From UBA7359 sp047618295 (lineage in GTDB: Bacteria; Pseudomonadota; Gammaproteobacteria; Eutrophobiales; Eutrophobiaceae), in the NCBI GenBank assembly GCA_047618295.1, contig JBLHKL010000002.1, positions 1 through 48,679 of the forward strand: a stretch of DNA of 48,679 bases, in the 5' to 3' direction. The notes beneath the pieces are model-generated. The model saw only the letters and a program-made list of their open reading frames with translations, searched no databases and was not told where the DNA came from. Below, piece after piece: positions 42,364 through 48,679 of the stretch (positions within the stretch are counted from its first letter, which is position 1; every line of letters begins with the position of its first letter). Made by a program: the position numbers and the translations under genes.

Positions 42364-42401
42364 AATAATATTTTCTATTTACAATTAATTTTAATAAATA
42401 T

Positions 42402-42425
42402 GGCGGATAAAAAAATTCATCCACC
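42402..42425. terminator. probable terminator of the helical lipoprotein gene
   Basis: GGCGGAT (42402-42408) pairs with ATCCACC (42419-42425) with one G-T pair. On the minus strand the loop is T-rich and the stem is followed by ATATTTATT. It lies between the lipoprotein gene and the next gene on the same strand. Confidence 0.4.
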
Positions 42426-42457
42426 ATTATTATTTTACAGATAATCTCAGACCGCTG

Positions 42458-42919
42458 TTAGTACTTAAGCAAATCTTTGGCACTATCCACTGCGCCATCT
42501 TTCGCCGCATCCATCGCTTTTTCTTTAACCATTTCTTCTGCCTGTTCCTTTGCCATATCGGCGGCTTGCTCTTTAACCATTTCAGTCGCTTTTTCTTTAG
42601 CCGCTGCGATCATCTCATCCTTGTTCTCATCGACATATTCTTGAGCGGCTTCTTTTGCCACTTCAACGACTTCGTCGGTCATCGTCTTAGTTTCTTCTAC
42701 GACTTCTTCTGCCATTGCAGTAGTTTCTTCAGCTGCGGCTTCAGTAGATTCAGCCACTGCAGCACTAGCCTTTGTTGCTGCTTTATTAGCATCATTCATA
42801 GCCGCTTTAGTGCTACTTTCTGCCTCGTCCATCGACTTGGATGCCGCTGACTTGTCATCATCACCACAACCAGCTAATGACAAGAGAAGCACTAGGCCAA
42901 GTATTTGTAAATTCTTCAT
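42458..42919 (-). CDS. Ala/Glu-rich helical lipoprotein
   Basis: A 153-residue lipoprotein with lipobox LSLAGCGDDDK (Cys near residue 18). The mature chain is Ala, Glu, Lys and Met rich with 11- and 8-residue amphipathic repeats such as EAAAEETTAMAEEVVEETK and the repeated MVKEQAADMAKEQAEEMVKEKA. It would form one long amphipathic or coiled-coil helix anchored to a membrane, similar in style to LEA and apolipoprotein repeats. Asp follows the Cys, which could favour inner-membrane retention. Probably a spacer or stress protein; no family named. Confidence 0.7.
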   Translation of the reverse strand: MKNLQILGLVLLLSLAGCGDDDKSAASKSMDEAESSTKAAMNDANKAATKASAAVAESTEAAAEETTAMAEEVVEETKTMTDEVVEVAKEAAQEYVDENKDEMIAAAKEKATEMVKEQAADMAKEQAEEMVKEKAMDAAKDGAVDSAKDLLKY

Positions 42920-43062
42920 TATTTAAGTCTCCAGATAATCCCTTGTATTGAATATACAGGGGATGGCATTTGTACACTTCGGGACAGTATTAAGCAACAG
43001 ATTAATGCTGTAATCAGGAATATCTCACATAGTCCAAGAAATACCTATGAGTAAGGCTCAGA

Positions 43063-43392
43063 CTACTGTTTACGCCACATTACACTACAATTTTCAGCGG
43101 CAGCCCTGCTTAGCATCTGAATTAAAGGAAATGCACGACCCGAAATACCGACCTTTGGCTCATCCTCGTCATCATCGATATCTGCTCCTGCATCCAGGTT
43201 ATCGTCATCGTGCCCTTTGTTATTCTGTGCTTCAATCGCAGCCTTTAGTCGCTCAAGCACAGCAGGGACGTCTTTCGCAGCAATCGCACTCGGTATCGTA
43301 CCGCTGTGTCCCATCAGCTCAAACATGCGTTCTGCAACATCACCAAACATAGTGATATCGCCAGTCGCATTTGATGAGAAAATGATTAACAT
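43063..43392 (-). CDS. DUF1840 family protein
   Basis: A 109-residue protein matching DUF1840: IIFSSNATGDITMFGDVAERMFELMGHSGTIPSAIAAKDVPAVLERLKAAIE, a variable acidic insert (DDDNLDAGADIDDDEDE), and VGISGRAFPLIQMLSRAAAENCSVMW. I use ATG 43392 (MLIIFSS), the family start. TTG 43401 would add three residues and has AGG nearer, so it cannot be excluded. Function is unknown. Confidence 0.83.
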   Translation of the reverse strand: MLIIFSSNATGDITMFGDVAERMFELMGHSGTIPSAIAAKDVPAVLERLKAAIEAQNNKGHDDDNLDAGADIDDDEDEPKVGISGRAFPLIQMLSRAAAENCSVMWRKQ

Positions 43393-43590
43393 GATTGTCA
43401 ATATTTGAACCTGTTAAAGAATAATTACATTATAGCAATATTAAAACTGCCTGTTACAAACAACATGGATGAAGATAAGGTCGATTTCCATGGGTATTCA
43501 TTGACGCTTATAAATATAAAGACTATATATTGAGTAATCGTAAGAAATATAATGCTTTAAAATCGGTCGTTACATATAAAAGGAGACGTT

Positions 43591-43752
43591 ATGGCTATCT
43601 GTCCTGTAGCTAATTCAGTAGGTTGTGAAAAATGTGGCATCGTGAAAGTTTGCGTTCTAAGGTCAGTACTCGGTAATTATGGCGCTGAACAACCAGGTCA
43701 AAATTCAGAACAGGCTAATTCAACTGAATCTGAATCCAAGCCACCGGATTAA
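43591..43752 (+). CDS. Cys-rich miniprotein
   Basis: A 53-residue protein with AGGAG 5 bases before ATG 43591. The first half, MAICPVANSVGCEKCGIVKV then CVLRSVLGNYG, has cysteines at 4, 12, 15 and 21, fit for a zinc or iron-sulfur site. The second half is polar and disordered (Gln/Ser/Glu). The CP-x-A-x-x-VGC-x-KC-x-x-x-x-VC-L-x-SV-x-G-x-Y pattern recurs in short proteins of proteobacteria that lack a known role. The gene stands alone. Confidence 0.75.
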   Translation: MAICPVANSVGCEKCGIVKVCVLRSVLGNYGAEQPGQNSEQANSTESESKPPD

Positions 43753-43754
43753 TA

Positions 43755-43914
43755 TTACCAGATCAAATCATCAGGAATGCCTACATGGAGAAGGTGAGAC
43801 CGTGAGGTCGAGAAGCTGGCCTGGGCCATGTAGGTAGTAGAGCTGCACTGGGAGCAAGCAGCCGAATGATTACCGGCGTGAACTTTCTATCTACCATATC
43901 AAATCATCAGGTAT
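43755..43914. repeat. duplicated yaiL 3' end flanking a short insert
   Basis: The last 24 bases of the yaiL gene (43891-43914) are repeated at 43755-43778 with three mismatches, again encoding (on the minus strand) IPDDLIW plus a stop. Between the copies is 112 bp carrying inverted repeats CCTACATGG (43780-43788) and CCATGTAGG (43826-43834). The arrangement looks like att sites flanking a residual integrated element, or a recombination scar. Confidence 0.6.
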
Positions 43915-44436
43915 TTTATAGTCTGCGTAAGGATCATCTTCATCCGCTACTGGTTCAAGGTTATGATCATTATTAATGATACAGCCTGCATCACGTTGTT
44001 TGATCTTCTCTGCAACCGGCTTCGGCACCAATTCGTAACCTTCGCCCAATTTGGCGATAACTAATTGCCCGGACATAAGATGTTTGTAAATCTGATCAGA
44101 AACAAATAAACGTTTAACGACATTGGCATCCGTGAAGTTATAAACAATTTCGCCATCGCGATCCTCAACACGATTAGTTTCGATCAACTGAATAATCTGT
44201 GCAGCAACCGCCTTAGTTTCCGCTTCTTCTTTCTTCTTCAGATTAATCTGTCGATCGCGCTCAACTTTTTCAGCCTGCGCTTTCTTAGCCAAGGTCTTGG
44301 CTTCGTCTAACTGGACAGCCGAACCTTTTTTTATCTTCTGCTTTTTATTCTTATATTGATCATGCTTGGCCTTATGTGCCTTTTTTTTATCGACCAGTCC
44401 GGTCTTTTTTAGCTGATCAATCAGTGAATTCCCCAT
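43891..44436 (-). CDS. yaiL: YaiL (DUF2058) family protein
   Basis: A 181-residue protein. NSLIDQLKKTGLVDKKKAHKAKHDQ starts a long basic coiled coil to about residue 75, followed by AAQIIQLIETNRVEDRDGEIVYNFTDANVVKRLFVSDQIYKHLMSGQLVIAKLGEGYELVP and the conserved end DPYADYKIPDDLIW. These match DUF2058/YaiL, a nucleoid- or RNA-related protein of uncertain role. Length is complete. The C-terminal codons are repeated 112 bases downstream, which marks a rearrangement at its end. Confidence 0.88.
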   Translation of the reverse strand: MGNSLIDQLKKTGLVDKKKAHKAKHDQYKNKKQKIKKGSAVQLDEAKTLAKKAQAEKVERDRQINLKKKEEAETKAVAAQIIQLIETNRVEDRDGEIVYNFTDANVVKRLFVSDQIYKHLMSGQLVIAKLGEGYELVPKPVAEKIKQRDAGCIINNDHNLEPVADEDDPYADYKIPDDLIW

Positions 44437-44478
44437 GGGGTGGTCTCCGAGTACGAAATAAATATTAAACGATGGTGA

Positions 44479-44835
44479 TTACTTATCGAGCCAAACCAAG
44501 GCATCGTCTAGTGAAGTGAAACCTCTAACATTAAAACCACTGCCTTGTGAGATGACTTGTGGGGCATATGTTATAAGCTCCTTGGAGTAGATATAGGCAT
44601 ATTTCTCAACTTCACCCTTTAGGGAGGCAGATGCATAGCTTGCAAACTCAAGCTTATCCGACTCTGAAAAAGGGCCACCGGCATGCGTGACATCAACGAT
44701 TACCTTATGGATGTCGTTTGTCTTACAAGCGACTAGTAATTCGTCAGTAATCTTCTGAAAATCTGACACGCTCAGAGGTGCATATATCATGGTAGAAATA
44801 TAATCGCCTATCACCACGATATCATGTGTTGCCAT
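44479..44835 (-). CDS. SpoIIAA-like/STAS-fold protein
   Basis: A 118-residue soluble protein with alternating strands and helices: TMIYAPLSVSDFQKITDELLVACKTNDIHKVIVDVTHAGGPFSESDKLEFASYASASLKGEVEKYAYIYSKELI and GFTSLDDALVWL at the end. This is the SpoIIAA-like/STAS fold with the IVDVTHAGG strand-turn where a regulatory Ser would lie in SpoIIAA. No kinase or sigma-factor partner is near. Function is unknown. AGAGTGTTCA precedes the ATG, a weak ribosome site. Confidence 0.65.
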   Translation of the reverse strand: MATHDIVVIGDYISTMIYAPLSVSDFQKITDELLVACKTNDIHKVIVDVTHAGGPFSESDKLEFASYASASLKGEVEKYAYIYSKELITYAPQVISQGSGFNVRGFTSLDDALVWLDK

Positions 44836-44892
44836 TGAACACTCTCAGCTAAGGAAGAAGCTGTAGTGTACTAAGGGAAGCACTTATCATTC

Positions 44893-44922
44893 AAGGATAG
44901 TCGTAATAAACCGACTATCCTT
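44893..44922. terminator. strong hairpin terminator
   Basis: AAGGATAGTCG (44893-44903) and CGACTATCCTT (44912-44922) form a perfect 11-bp stem with an 8-base loop. It ends the minus-strand zinc-ribbon pseudogene region (44991-45290) before the STAS-like gene. The adjoining T-run is short. Confidence 0.6.
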
Positions 44923-44990
44923 ATTTCAATACAAATTATCCCGGATAAGGGGTCCGAGAATCGATTCAATACTGATTTGCGCCAGCCTGA

Positions 44991-45290
44991 CTAAAGACGT
45001 CGAAACTGATTTCGGTTCTTATTATTATCTGCTATTTCAAAACTATGTTGAATTGAAGCCAATTCGCCTTTATCCAACCAGATACCGCTACAGGTTTCAC
45101 AAAAATCTATCATCGTCGTTCTAATCTTTCCATGTTTGCGCTTTTTCATGAGCAACTTACACTCAGGACAATTACGACGGATTTCCGGTCCATTACGTGG
45201 AATTGCCGTCTCATCAGGAATATCGAATTCGCGGGATTATTCGATAGCAACCAGCTTCTCCTCGTTCAGTAATATCCCTTTACAACTCAT
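44991..45290 (-). pseudogene. TFIIB-type zinc-ribbon gene broken by in-frame TAA
   Basis: From ATG 45290 the frame reads MSCKGILLNEEKLVAIE, then TAA at 45239-45237, then continues in the same frame as SREFDIPDETAIPRNGPEIR, followed by CPECKLLMKKRKHG...DFCETCSGIWLDKGELASIQ, ending at TAG 44991. The latter is a complete zf-TFIIB ribbon (CxxC, CxxCxGIWLDxGEL). The first 17 residues look like the tail of another such ribbon (C-KGILLNEEKL). No start codon exists between the TAA and the CPEC. A nonsense mutation, or a base error, is the simplest explanation. Confidence 0.65.
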
Positions 45291-45365
45291 CTCGCGTTAT
45301 AGGATTATGCATATTGATGAATATATAGCGTCACGACAGGATTAAATCTTGAATTAAAACTCTTT

Positions 45366-46691
45366 CTATTCGACCGCACTTTTCGCCCCGACCTGTTGCC
45401 AATCTATATTGCGCGTCAGATACATCGCCACACCTAAGATAAGGAACAAACCAATACTGCCTATCAATAAAGCGAAACCTTCCGAGCGTAAGGTCACAAA
45501 CAGATAGGTGTACAGACCCGATAACGTAGTAAAGACAATAACGGCCTTTGTGCGGCTCTTTAAGATGCTCCTGCTGTAAAGCGAGATAAGTGAAATCGAC
45601 GCACAGCTGCTTAGGAAGTACGCCAGCGTAAAATTGATGTGCTCGGCTAGCGAGAGTAACAAGAGATAGAAGATACAATTCACCACACCGACAAACAGAT
45701 ATTGAACCGGGTGTAATAAGGCGTTGCCAAATAACTCGGTAAAGAAATAAACCAGAAAGGTCAGGCTGATAAACAACACTGCATACTTAGCCGCACGCGT
45801 CACCACCTGATAAGTGTCGACGGGTTGTATTAAGTTAACACCAAATGACTGCTGCCCTTGAAACCAGCTAGACGACACCATCTCCTGTTCGCTATACCCC
45901 ATATCCGTCAACAAATCATTGATCGTCCAAGACGCGGTAAAACCCTCATCAGAGATATCACGACTGGTGGGTAAGTAAATGCCAAAGAAGCTGGGCGAAG
46001 CCCAATTTGAATTCATTTTAATATCGGTCTTTTGTGCCGAAGAAATAAAAGAGAATGCCTGACTACCGGCTAATTTAATCTCGTATTCAAACTCATGTAC
46101 TTTATGCTTGTTCAGTAAATGCGCGGGAAGCTTCGCGGTAAAGATAACCGTCTCGCTAGCGGCTTTATCCCACTTCGGTGTAAGTTTAATCACCTCGCCA
46201 TCCCAAACTAAACCAATCGGTTCTTTGATCGAACGACTGTTATTCACAGGGATCTGAATAACACCTTCGTCCAGCTGCAAACCAGCATCACTACCCTCCA
46301 CACCACCGACATCCGCCAAAGAAAACAAACCATTGAAACGCACAGTCGCGATATAAACCGGCACTTCATAGATGCCGCGATAACGGATCTGCGTTTCGAT
46401 ATGGCTATCCATCGTCATCGTCTCGGGGCGTAGATGTTGATAGCGTGAGTCGTAAGACCAACCGCCGTTTTCTGAAAAGGTCTTAACGAAAGGCAGTGTT
46501 AAAATTGGCCCGACCAAGAGTTGCTCTTTACCCCATGAAGTCGTTATTTCATCCGTTGCCTGTCTATAGAGATGACTACGTTCAAAGATCACCGATTCCA
46601 CCATCCCCATAGGGATCAATAACAATAAGATAAGAAACCCAATAAACAACACACGAAAGGTCGTCGAATTTTTGATAATGGCAAATTTCAT
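45366..46691 (-). CDS. creD: CreD-family inner-membrane protein
   Basis: A 441-residue inner-membrane protein. One helix at the N-terminus (TTFRVLFIGFLILLLLIPMGMV) leads into a periplasmic region of about 270 residues (ERSHLYRQATDEITTSWGKEQLLVGPILTLPF), then five to six helices (AVLFISLTFLVYFFTELF through LLIGSIGLFLILGVAMYLTRN). This is CreD, the envelope protein under CreBC control in enterobacteria. I start it at ATG 46691, which has AGGGGA 6 bases upstream. The longer frame from 46736 lacks one. CreBC genes are not in the window. Confidence 0.88.
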   Translation of the reverse strand: MKFAIIKNSTTFRVLFIGFLILLLLIPMGMVESVIFERSHLYRQATDEITTSWGKEQLLVGPILTLPFVKTFSENGGWSYDSRYQHLRPETMTMDSHIETQIRYRGIYEVPVYIATVRFNGLFSLADVGGVEGSDAGLQLDEGVIQIPVNNSRSIKEPIGLVWDGEVIKLTPKWDKAASETVIFTAKLPAHLLNKHKVHEFEYEIKLAGSQAFSFISSAQKTDIKMNSNWASPSFFGIYLPTSRDISDEGFTASWTINDLLTDMGYSEQEMVSSSWFQGQQSFGVNLIQPVDTYQVVTRAAKYAVLFISLTFLVYFFTELFGNALLHPVQYLFVGVVNCIFYLLLLSLAEHINFTLAYFLSSCASISLISLYSRSILKSRTKAVIVFTTLSGLYTYLFVTLRSEGFALLIGSIGLFLILGVAMYLTRNIDWQQVGAKSAVE

Positions 46692-46861
46692 AAAACATCC
46701 CCTGGGGTGTAGTGATATGTACATCACAACATCCAAACAGGGAAAGGTCAGGGAAGGAAAAGGGCGAACTAGAGATTAAATATGGCAGGAAAGAGGCAAC
46801 GCCAAATTAGTACGTGACGTCCTCTCTCCTCTTCAGCAATAAACTTATCCCGCTACTACAA

Positions 46862-47461
46862 TCAATGTGTTAATCGATCACTAATCTCATGCTGTATATC
46901 AGCAAAGGAATGTGCCGCATGTAGAGGTTGATAAACGGGTCGACCCAGCATCCTACTGATATTAGATGAAGAAAAAACACCTCTTATCCTTTGTCCATTA
47001 TTATCCTCAATGACCAGAATATGAGGCCTATCCAGATCCTTCATGGTTTCTGCAACTTGAGCTACTGTTGATCGCAATACCTCTTTGAGATCGATGGCCG
47101 GAGTCCGTTCTATCCTTGTCATCAACATGTCCGCCTGAATGTCGTTCATGTTCACACCTGACTCCGTTGCATACTGCATTGGCTTTTCACTTTGAATATC
47201 ATAGGCAGTAATGATGCCGACAATATTGTCCTGATTATCTATAACCATTAATAGCCTAACACCGTGTTCCTTCATTTTTTCCAACGCCTGCGCCAAAGTG
47301 ACATCGCGCTTGATGGTCAGGGGAAAAACCTCGGTGAAATCTGTCATTACTTTTAGCGCATCATCGTGCTCCAACACAGAAGTGTTTCCCTCATGCGGGG
47401 TGTCATAGGGTATGCCGTGATCTACCTTTAACAGGGGAATTGTATTTATCTCTATATCCAT
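46862..47461 (-). CDS. tandem CBS-domain protein
   Basis: A 199-residue protein with two CBS domains. Domain 1 has DVTLAQALEKMKEHGVRLLMVIDNQDNIVGIITAYDIQSE (residues about 55-95). Domain 2 has TVAQVAETMKDLDRPHILVIEDNNGQRIRGVFSSSNISRML (about 135-175). No enzyme or DNA-binding domain is attached, so it probably senses adenine nucleotides. A short unstructured N-terminus precedes. It is separated by 73 bases from the membrane protein gene upstream on the same strand. Confidence 0.87.
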   Translation of the reverse strand: MDIEINTIPLLKVDHGIPYDTPHEGNTSVLEHDDALKVMTDFTEVFPLTIKRDVTLAQALEKMKEHGVRLLMVIDNQDNIVGIITAYDIQSEKPMQYATESGVNMNDIQADMLMTRIERTPAIDLKEVLRSTVAQVAETMKDLDRPHILVIEDNNGQRIRGVFSSSNISRMLGRPVYQPLHAAHSFADIQHEISDRLTH

Positions 47462-47534
47462 AATATGACCCTCAACTGGTTAACAGAAGACTTGAATCGC
47501 TTGAACAACCGTTAGATTTATTTGCAATAAGCGA

Positions 47535-48104
47535 CTAAGGAAAAGTATGTTTGAAAAATTTTGGAACTCTATCTTCCAACACAAGCAACCAATTCGGTGT
47601 TGCTGATCCTGTACCCGCCAACTCCACGCCCGGATGTAACAGCGTCACCCGCTTCATGGTAACTTCCTGATCGGGATCCAGATCGAGAAAAAAGATATGC
47701 CTGTCATTTTCGAGCGCCTCTGAAAAGCGCTCAAAATTATAGTTAGGTCGTTCCATACCAATCAGCCCGCCTTCCCAGGTACAAAAACCCAACAGAATGA
47801 TGGCCAGAAATATAAACGGCATCCAGCCCGCCGGGGATTCAGTCCACCCGAATTGCCTGGCAACAAAGAGAGAGAGTACCGCTACGCAAACGCCGACCAC
47901 AGCACCAAGCTCGGTCGAGTGAACGACATCCTTTTTCATAAAGGACTGAACATAGTTCAGATGCTCATGATGCGCTATTTCTGTGTCATGCCGACTAAGC
48001 ACATGAATTTGCGGGGTTTTGATACCGGAAGCTTCCAGCTGTTCCTCAAAGACTTCCAGGTCATCCAGACTATCGCTAATAAAATAATGTCTCAGTAATT
48101 TCAT
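47535..48104 (-). CDS. membrane protein of unknown function with two central helices
   Basis: A 189-residue protein. The N-terminal 65 residues are a soluble ferredoxin-like part (RHYFISDSLDDLEVFEEQLEASGIKTPQIHVLSRHD). Two membrane helices follow with a short loop (TELGAVVGVCVAVLSLFVA and GWMPFIFLAIILLGFCTWEGGLIG). The C-terminal part (FEALENDRHIFFLDLD-like and VTMKRVTLLHPGVELAGTG) is soluble. The plan of a small HVL-type domain, glycine-containing helix pair, and soluble tail is seen in uncharacterised proteobacterial proteins. Function is unknown. Confidence 0.7.
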   Translation of the reverse strand: MKLLRHYFISDSLDDLEVFEEQLEASGIKTPQIHVLSRHDTEIAHHEHLNYVQSFMKKDVVHSTELGAVVGVCVAVLSLFVARQFGWTESPAGWMPFIFLAIILLGFCTWEGGLIGMERPNYNFERFSEALENDRHIFFLDLDPDQEVTMKRVTLLHPGVELAGTGSATPNWLLVLEDRVPKFFKHTFP

Positions 48105-48302
48105 GCTAACTCCCCCTGTATAGTGAAATAAGGAGCCCTGTGGAGGACACGTATACTAGTAATTATAGGAGTAAAACACGTTATTTTCTGGCAAAGCCAT
48201 CGCGTTGTTATATCACTTGATGCTAAAAAAGCAGCGCGAATGTCCCAAATAATATAAAGCGGATTGGCTCAAAAAGACTTCATTGAACAAGGAAATCGAG
48301 GA

Positions 48303-48479
48303 TTAAGGTTCTACCTTAAAATCATTCTCAACCTTGAAAAAAATGAACACGGAGTTAATAACAGTACTCAAAATAGCAACACCCGCCAACATCCCCGCGC
48401 CTTTACCCCACTCGGCAATAAGCACACTGACAAGCAACAACAAAAACATGGCATTCAAAATAATGATACCGACTTTCAT
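48303..48479 (-). CDS. small membrane protein
   Basis: A 58-residue protein with AAGGAG 7 bases before ATG 48479. It has a first helix (KVGIIILNAMFLLLLVSVLIA), a short EWGKGAG turn and a second helix (MLAGVAILSTVINSVFIFF), ending in a charged tail (KVENDFKVEP). It starts 20 bases after the HEPN-like gene stop on the same strand, so the two are probably one operon. Family is not recognised. Confidence 0.7.
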   Translation of the reverse strand: MKVGIIILNAMFLLLLVSVLIAEWGKGAGMLAGVAILSTVINSVFIFFKVENDFKVEP

Positions 48480-48499
48480 AATACGACTCCTTAAAAATT

Positions 48500-48679
48500 T
48501 TAGTCTGAACTTATTGGTTCTAAAGCCTCAACTAATTTTAGTAATTCTACTGTTATCCCGATTAACTCTTTTAGTAATTGCGGCGTTATTTCTAAATGAC
48601 CTTCATACTCTGCAACATTTCTTAGGTTATGGCATTTACCGAGCATGCGACATTTAGCTTGATCAAAGGCAACGGTATG
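48500..48679 (-). CDS. C-terminal part of a HEPN-like protein (partial)
   Basis: An open frame from the window edge to a TAA at 48500-48502 gives 59 residues, including AKCRMLGKCHNLRNVAEYEG then LEITPQLLKELIGITVELLKLVEAL. The R-N-x-A-E-Y-E-G motif (Rx4-6H-like position, here RN-VAEYEG) and the following long helix resemble HEPN-type helical proteins that often pair with a nucleotidyltransferase. The N-terminal half is beyond the window, so family and partner cannot be confirmed. Confidence 0.55.
   Translation of the reverse strand, partial: HTVAFDQAKCRMLGKCHNLRNVAEYEGHLEITPQLLKELIGITVELLKLVEALEPISSD

Noticed and set aside
45136..45345. Plus-strand 69-codon frame
   Set aside because: It is antisense to the zinc-ribbon pseudogene, whose minus-strand frame has clear CxxC motifs.
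48264..48657. Plus-strand frames near the window end
   Set aside because: They are antisense to the small membrane protein and HEPN-like genes, which have a ribosome site and coherent sequence.
1..48679. CRISPR array, tRNA, rRNA, prophage or complete IS
   Set aside because: No regularly spaced direct repeats, no cloverleaf with a CCA end, no rRNA-like sequence, and no transposase or phage structural gene were seen.

Overview
The window is chromosomal DNA of a low-to-mid GC gammaproteobacterium. The gene set supports this: SlyD with a His-rich tail, RhlE and DbpA RNA helicases, a YbiT-type ABC-F protein, CreD, PpnP, YaiL/DUF2058, DUF2288, DUF1488, DUF1840, an HdfR-type LysR regulator, RimK and RNase D. 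The cell makes periplasmic c-type cytochromes and has two textbook FNR/ANR promoters, so it respires and senses oxygen limitation. I cannot name the genus. No rRNA, tRNA, CRISPR array or complete insertion sequence was seen. Coding density is high, with many short operons on both strands.

Layout. 1-4.6 kb: the end of a DMT permease, small conserved genes, a YjbR/MmcQ gene between two attC-like sites that looks like an integron cassette, a YdjM-type membrane protein, and a ketoamine kinase/LMW phosphatase pair. 4.8-7.8 kb: a NYN protein, an FNR-box operon (95-aa protein plus c'-type cytochrome), a Rap1a/Tai-like protein, slyD and a HopJ-domain gene. 7.9-16.8 kb: a YhiN-like flavoprotein, ppnP, a PLP enzyme, RNase D, a GDSL lipoprotein, HIT, SprT, a thioredoxin-fold protein beside a decayed HxlR regulator, an HD protein and YjbQ. 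16.8-20.6 kb: a gapless operon of an AstE/AspA-like enzyme, RimK and a RimB-type protease, then an HdfR-like regulator and two small genes.

20.8-31.8 kb: a CDF metal exporter, a macro-like protein, a DMT transporter, an SDR, DUF3429, VOC and renalase-like proteins, rhlE behind a long structured leader, DUF1488, and a SulP/universal-stress-protein operon. 31.8-40.9 kb: dbpA, a 3D-domain gene broken by an in-frame stop, a Tat-exported aldo/keto reductase, ABC-F, a spermidine-synthase-like protein, a phosphoesterase, a SWIM protein, an FNR-box cytochrome c and a sirtuin. 40.9-48.7 kb: a secreted PHA-depolymerase-like esterase, a host-attachment family protein, a helical lipoprotein, DUF1840, a Cys-rich miniprotein, YaiL with a duplicated 3' end, a STAS-like protein, a broken zinc-ribbon gene, CreD, CBS proteins and a HEPN-like partial gene.

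The most notable structures are: two MITE-like elements sharing GAATGGCACTTA-type ends, each flanked by 11-12 bp direct repeats; the attC-flanked cassette; the two class II FNR promoters; the duplicated yaiL terminus; and three recently broken genes. Four small genes are also annotated that simple length cut-offs would miss: 508-654, 20201-20377, 43591-43752 and 48303-48479.
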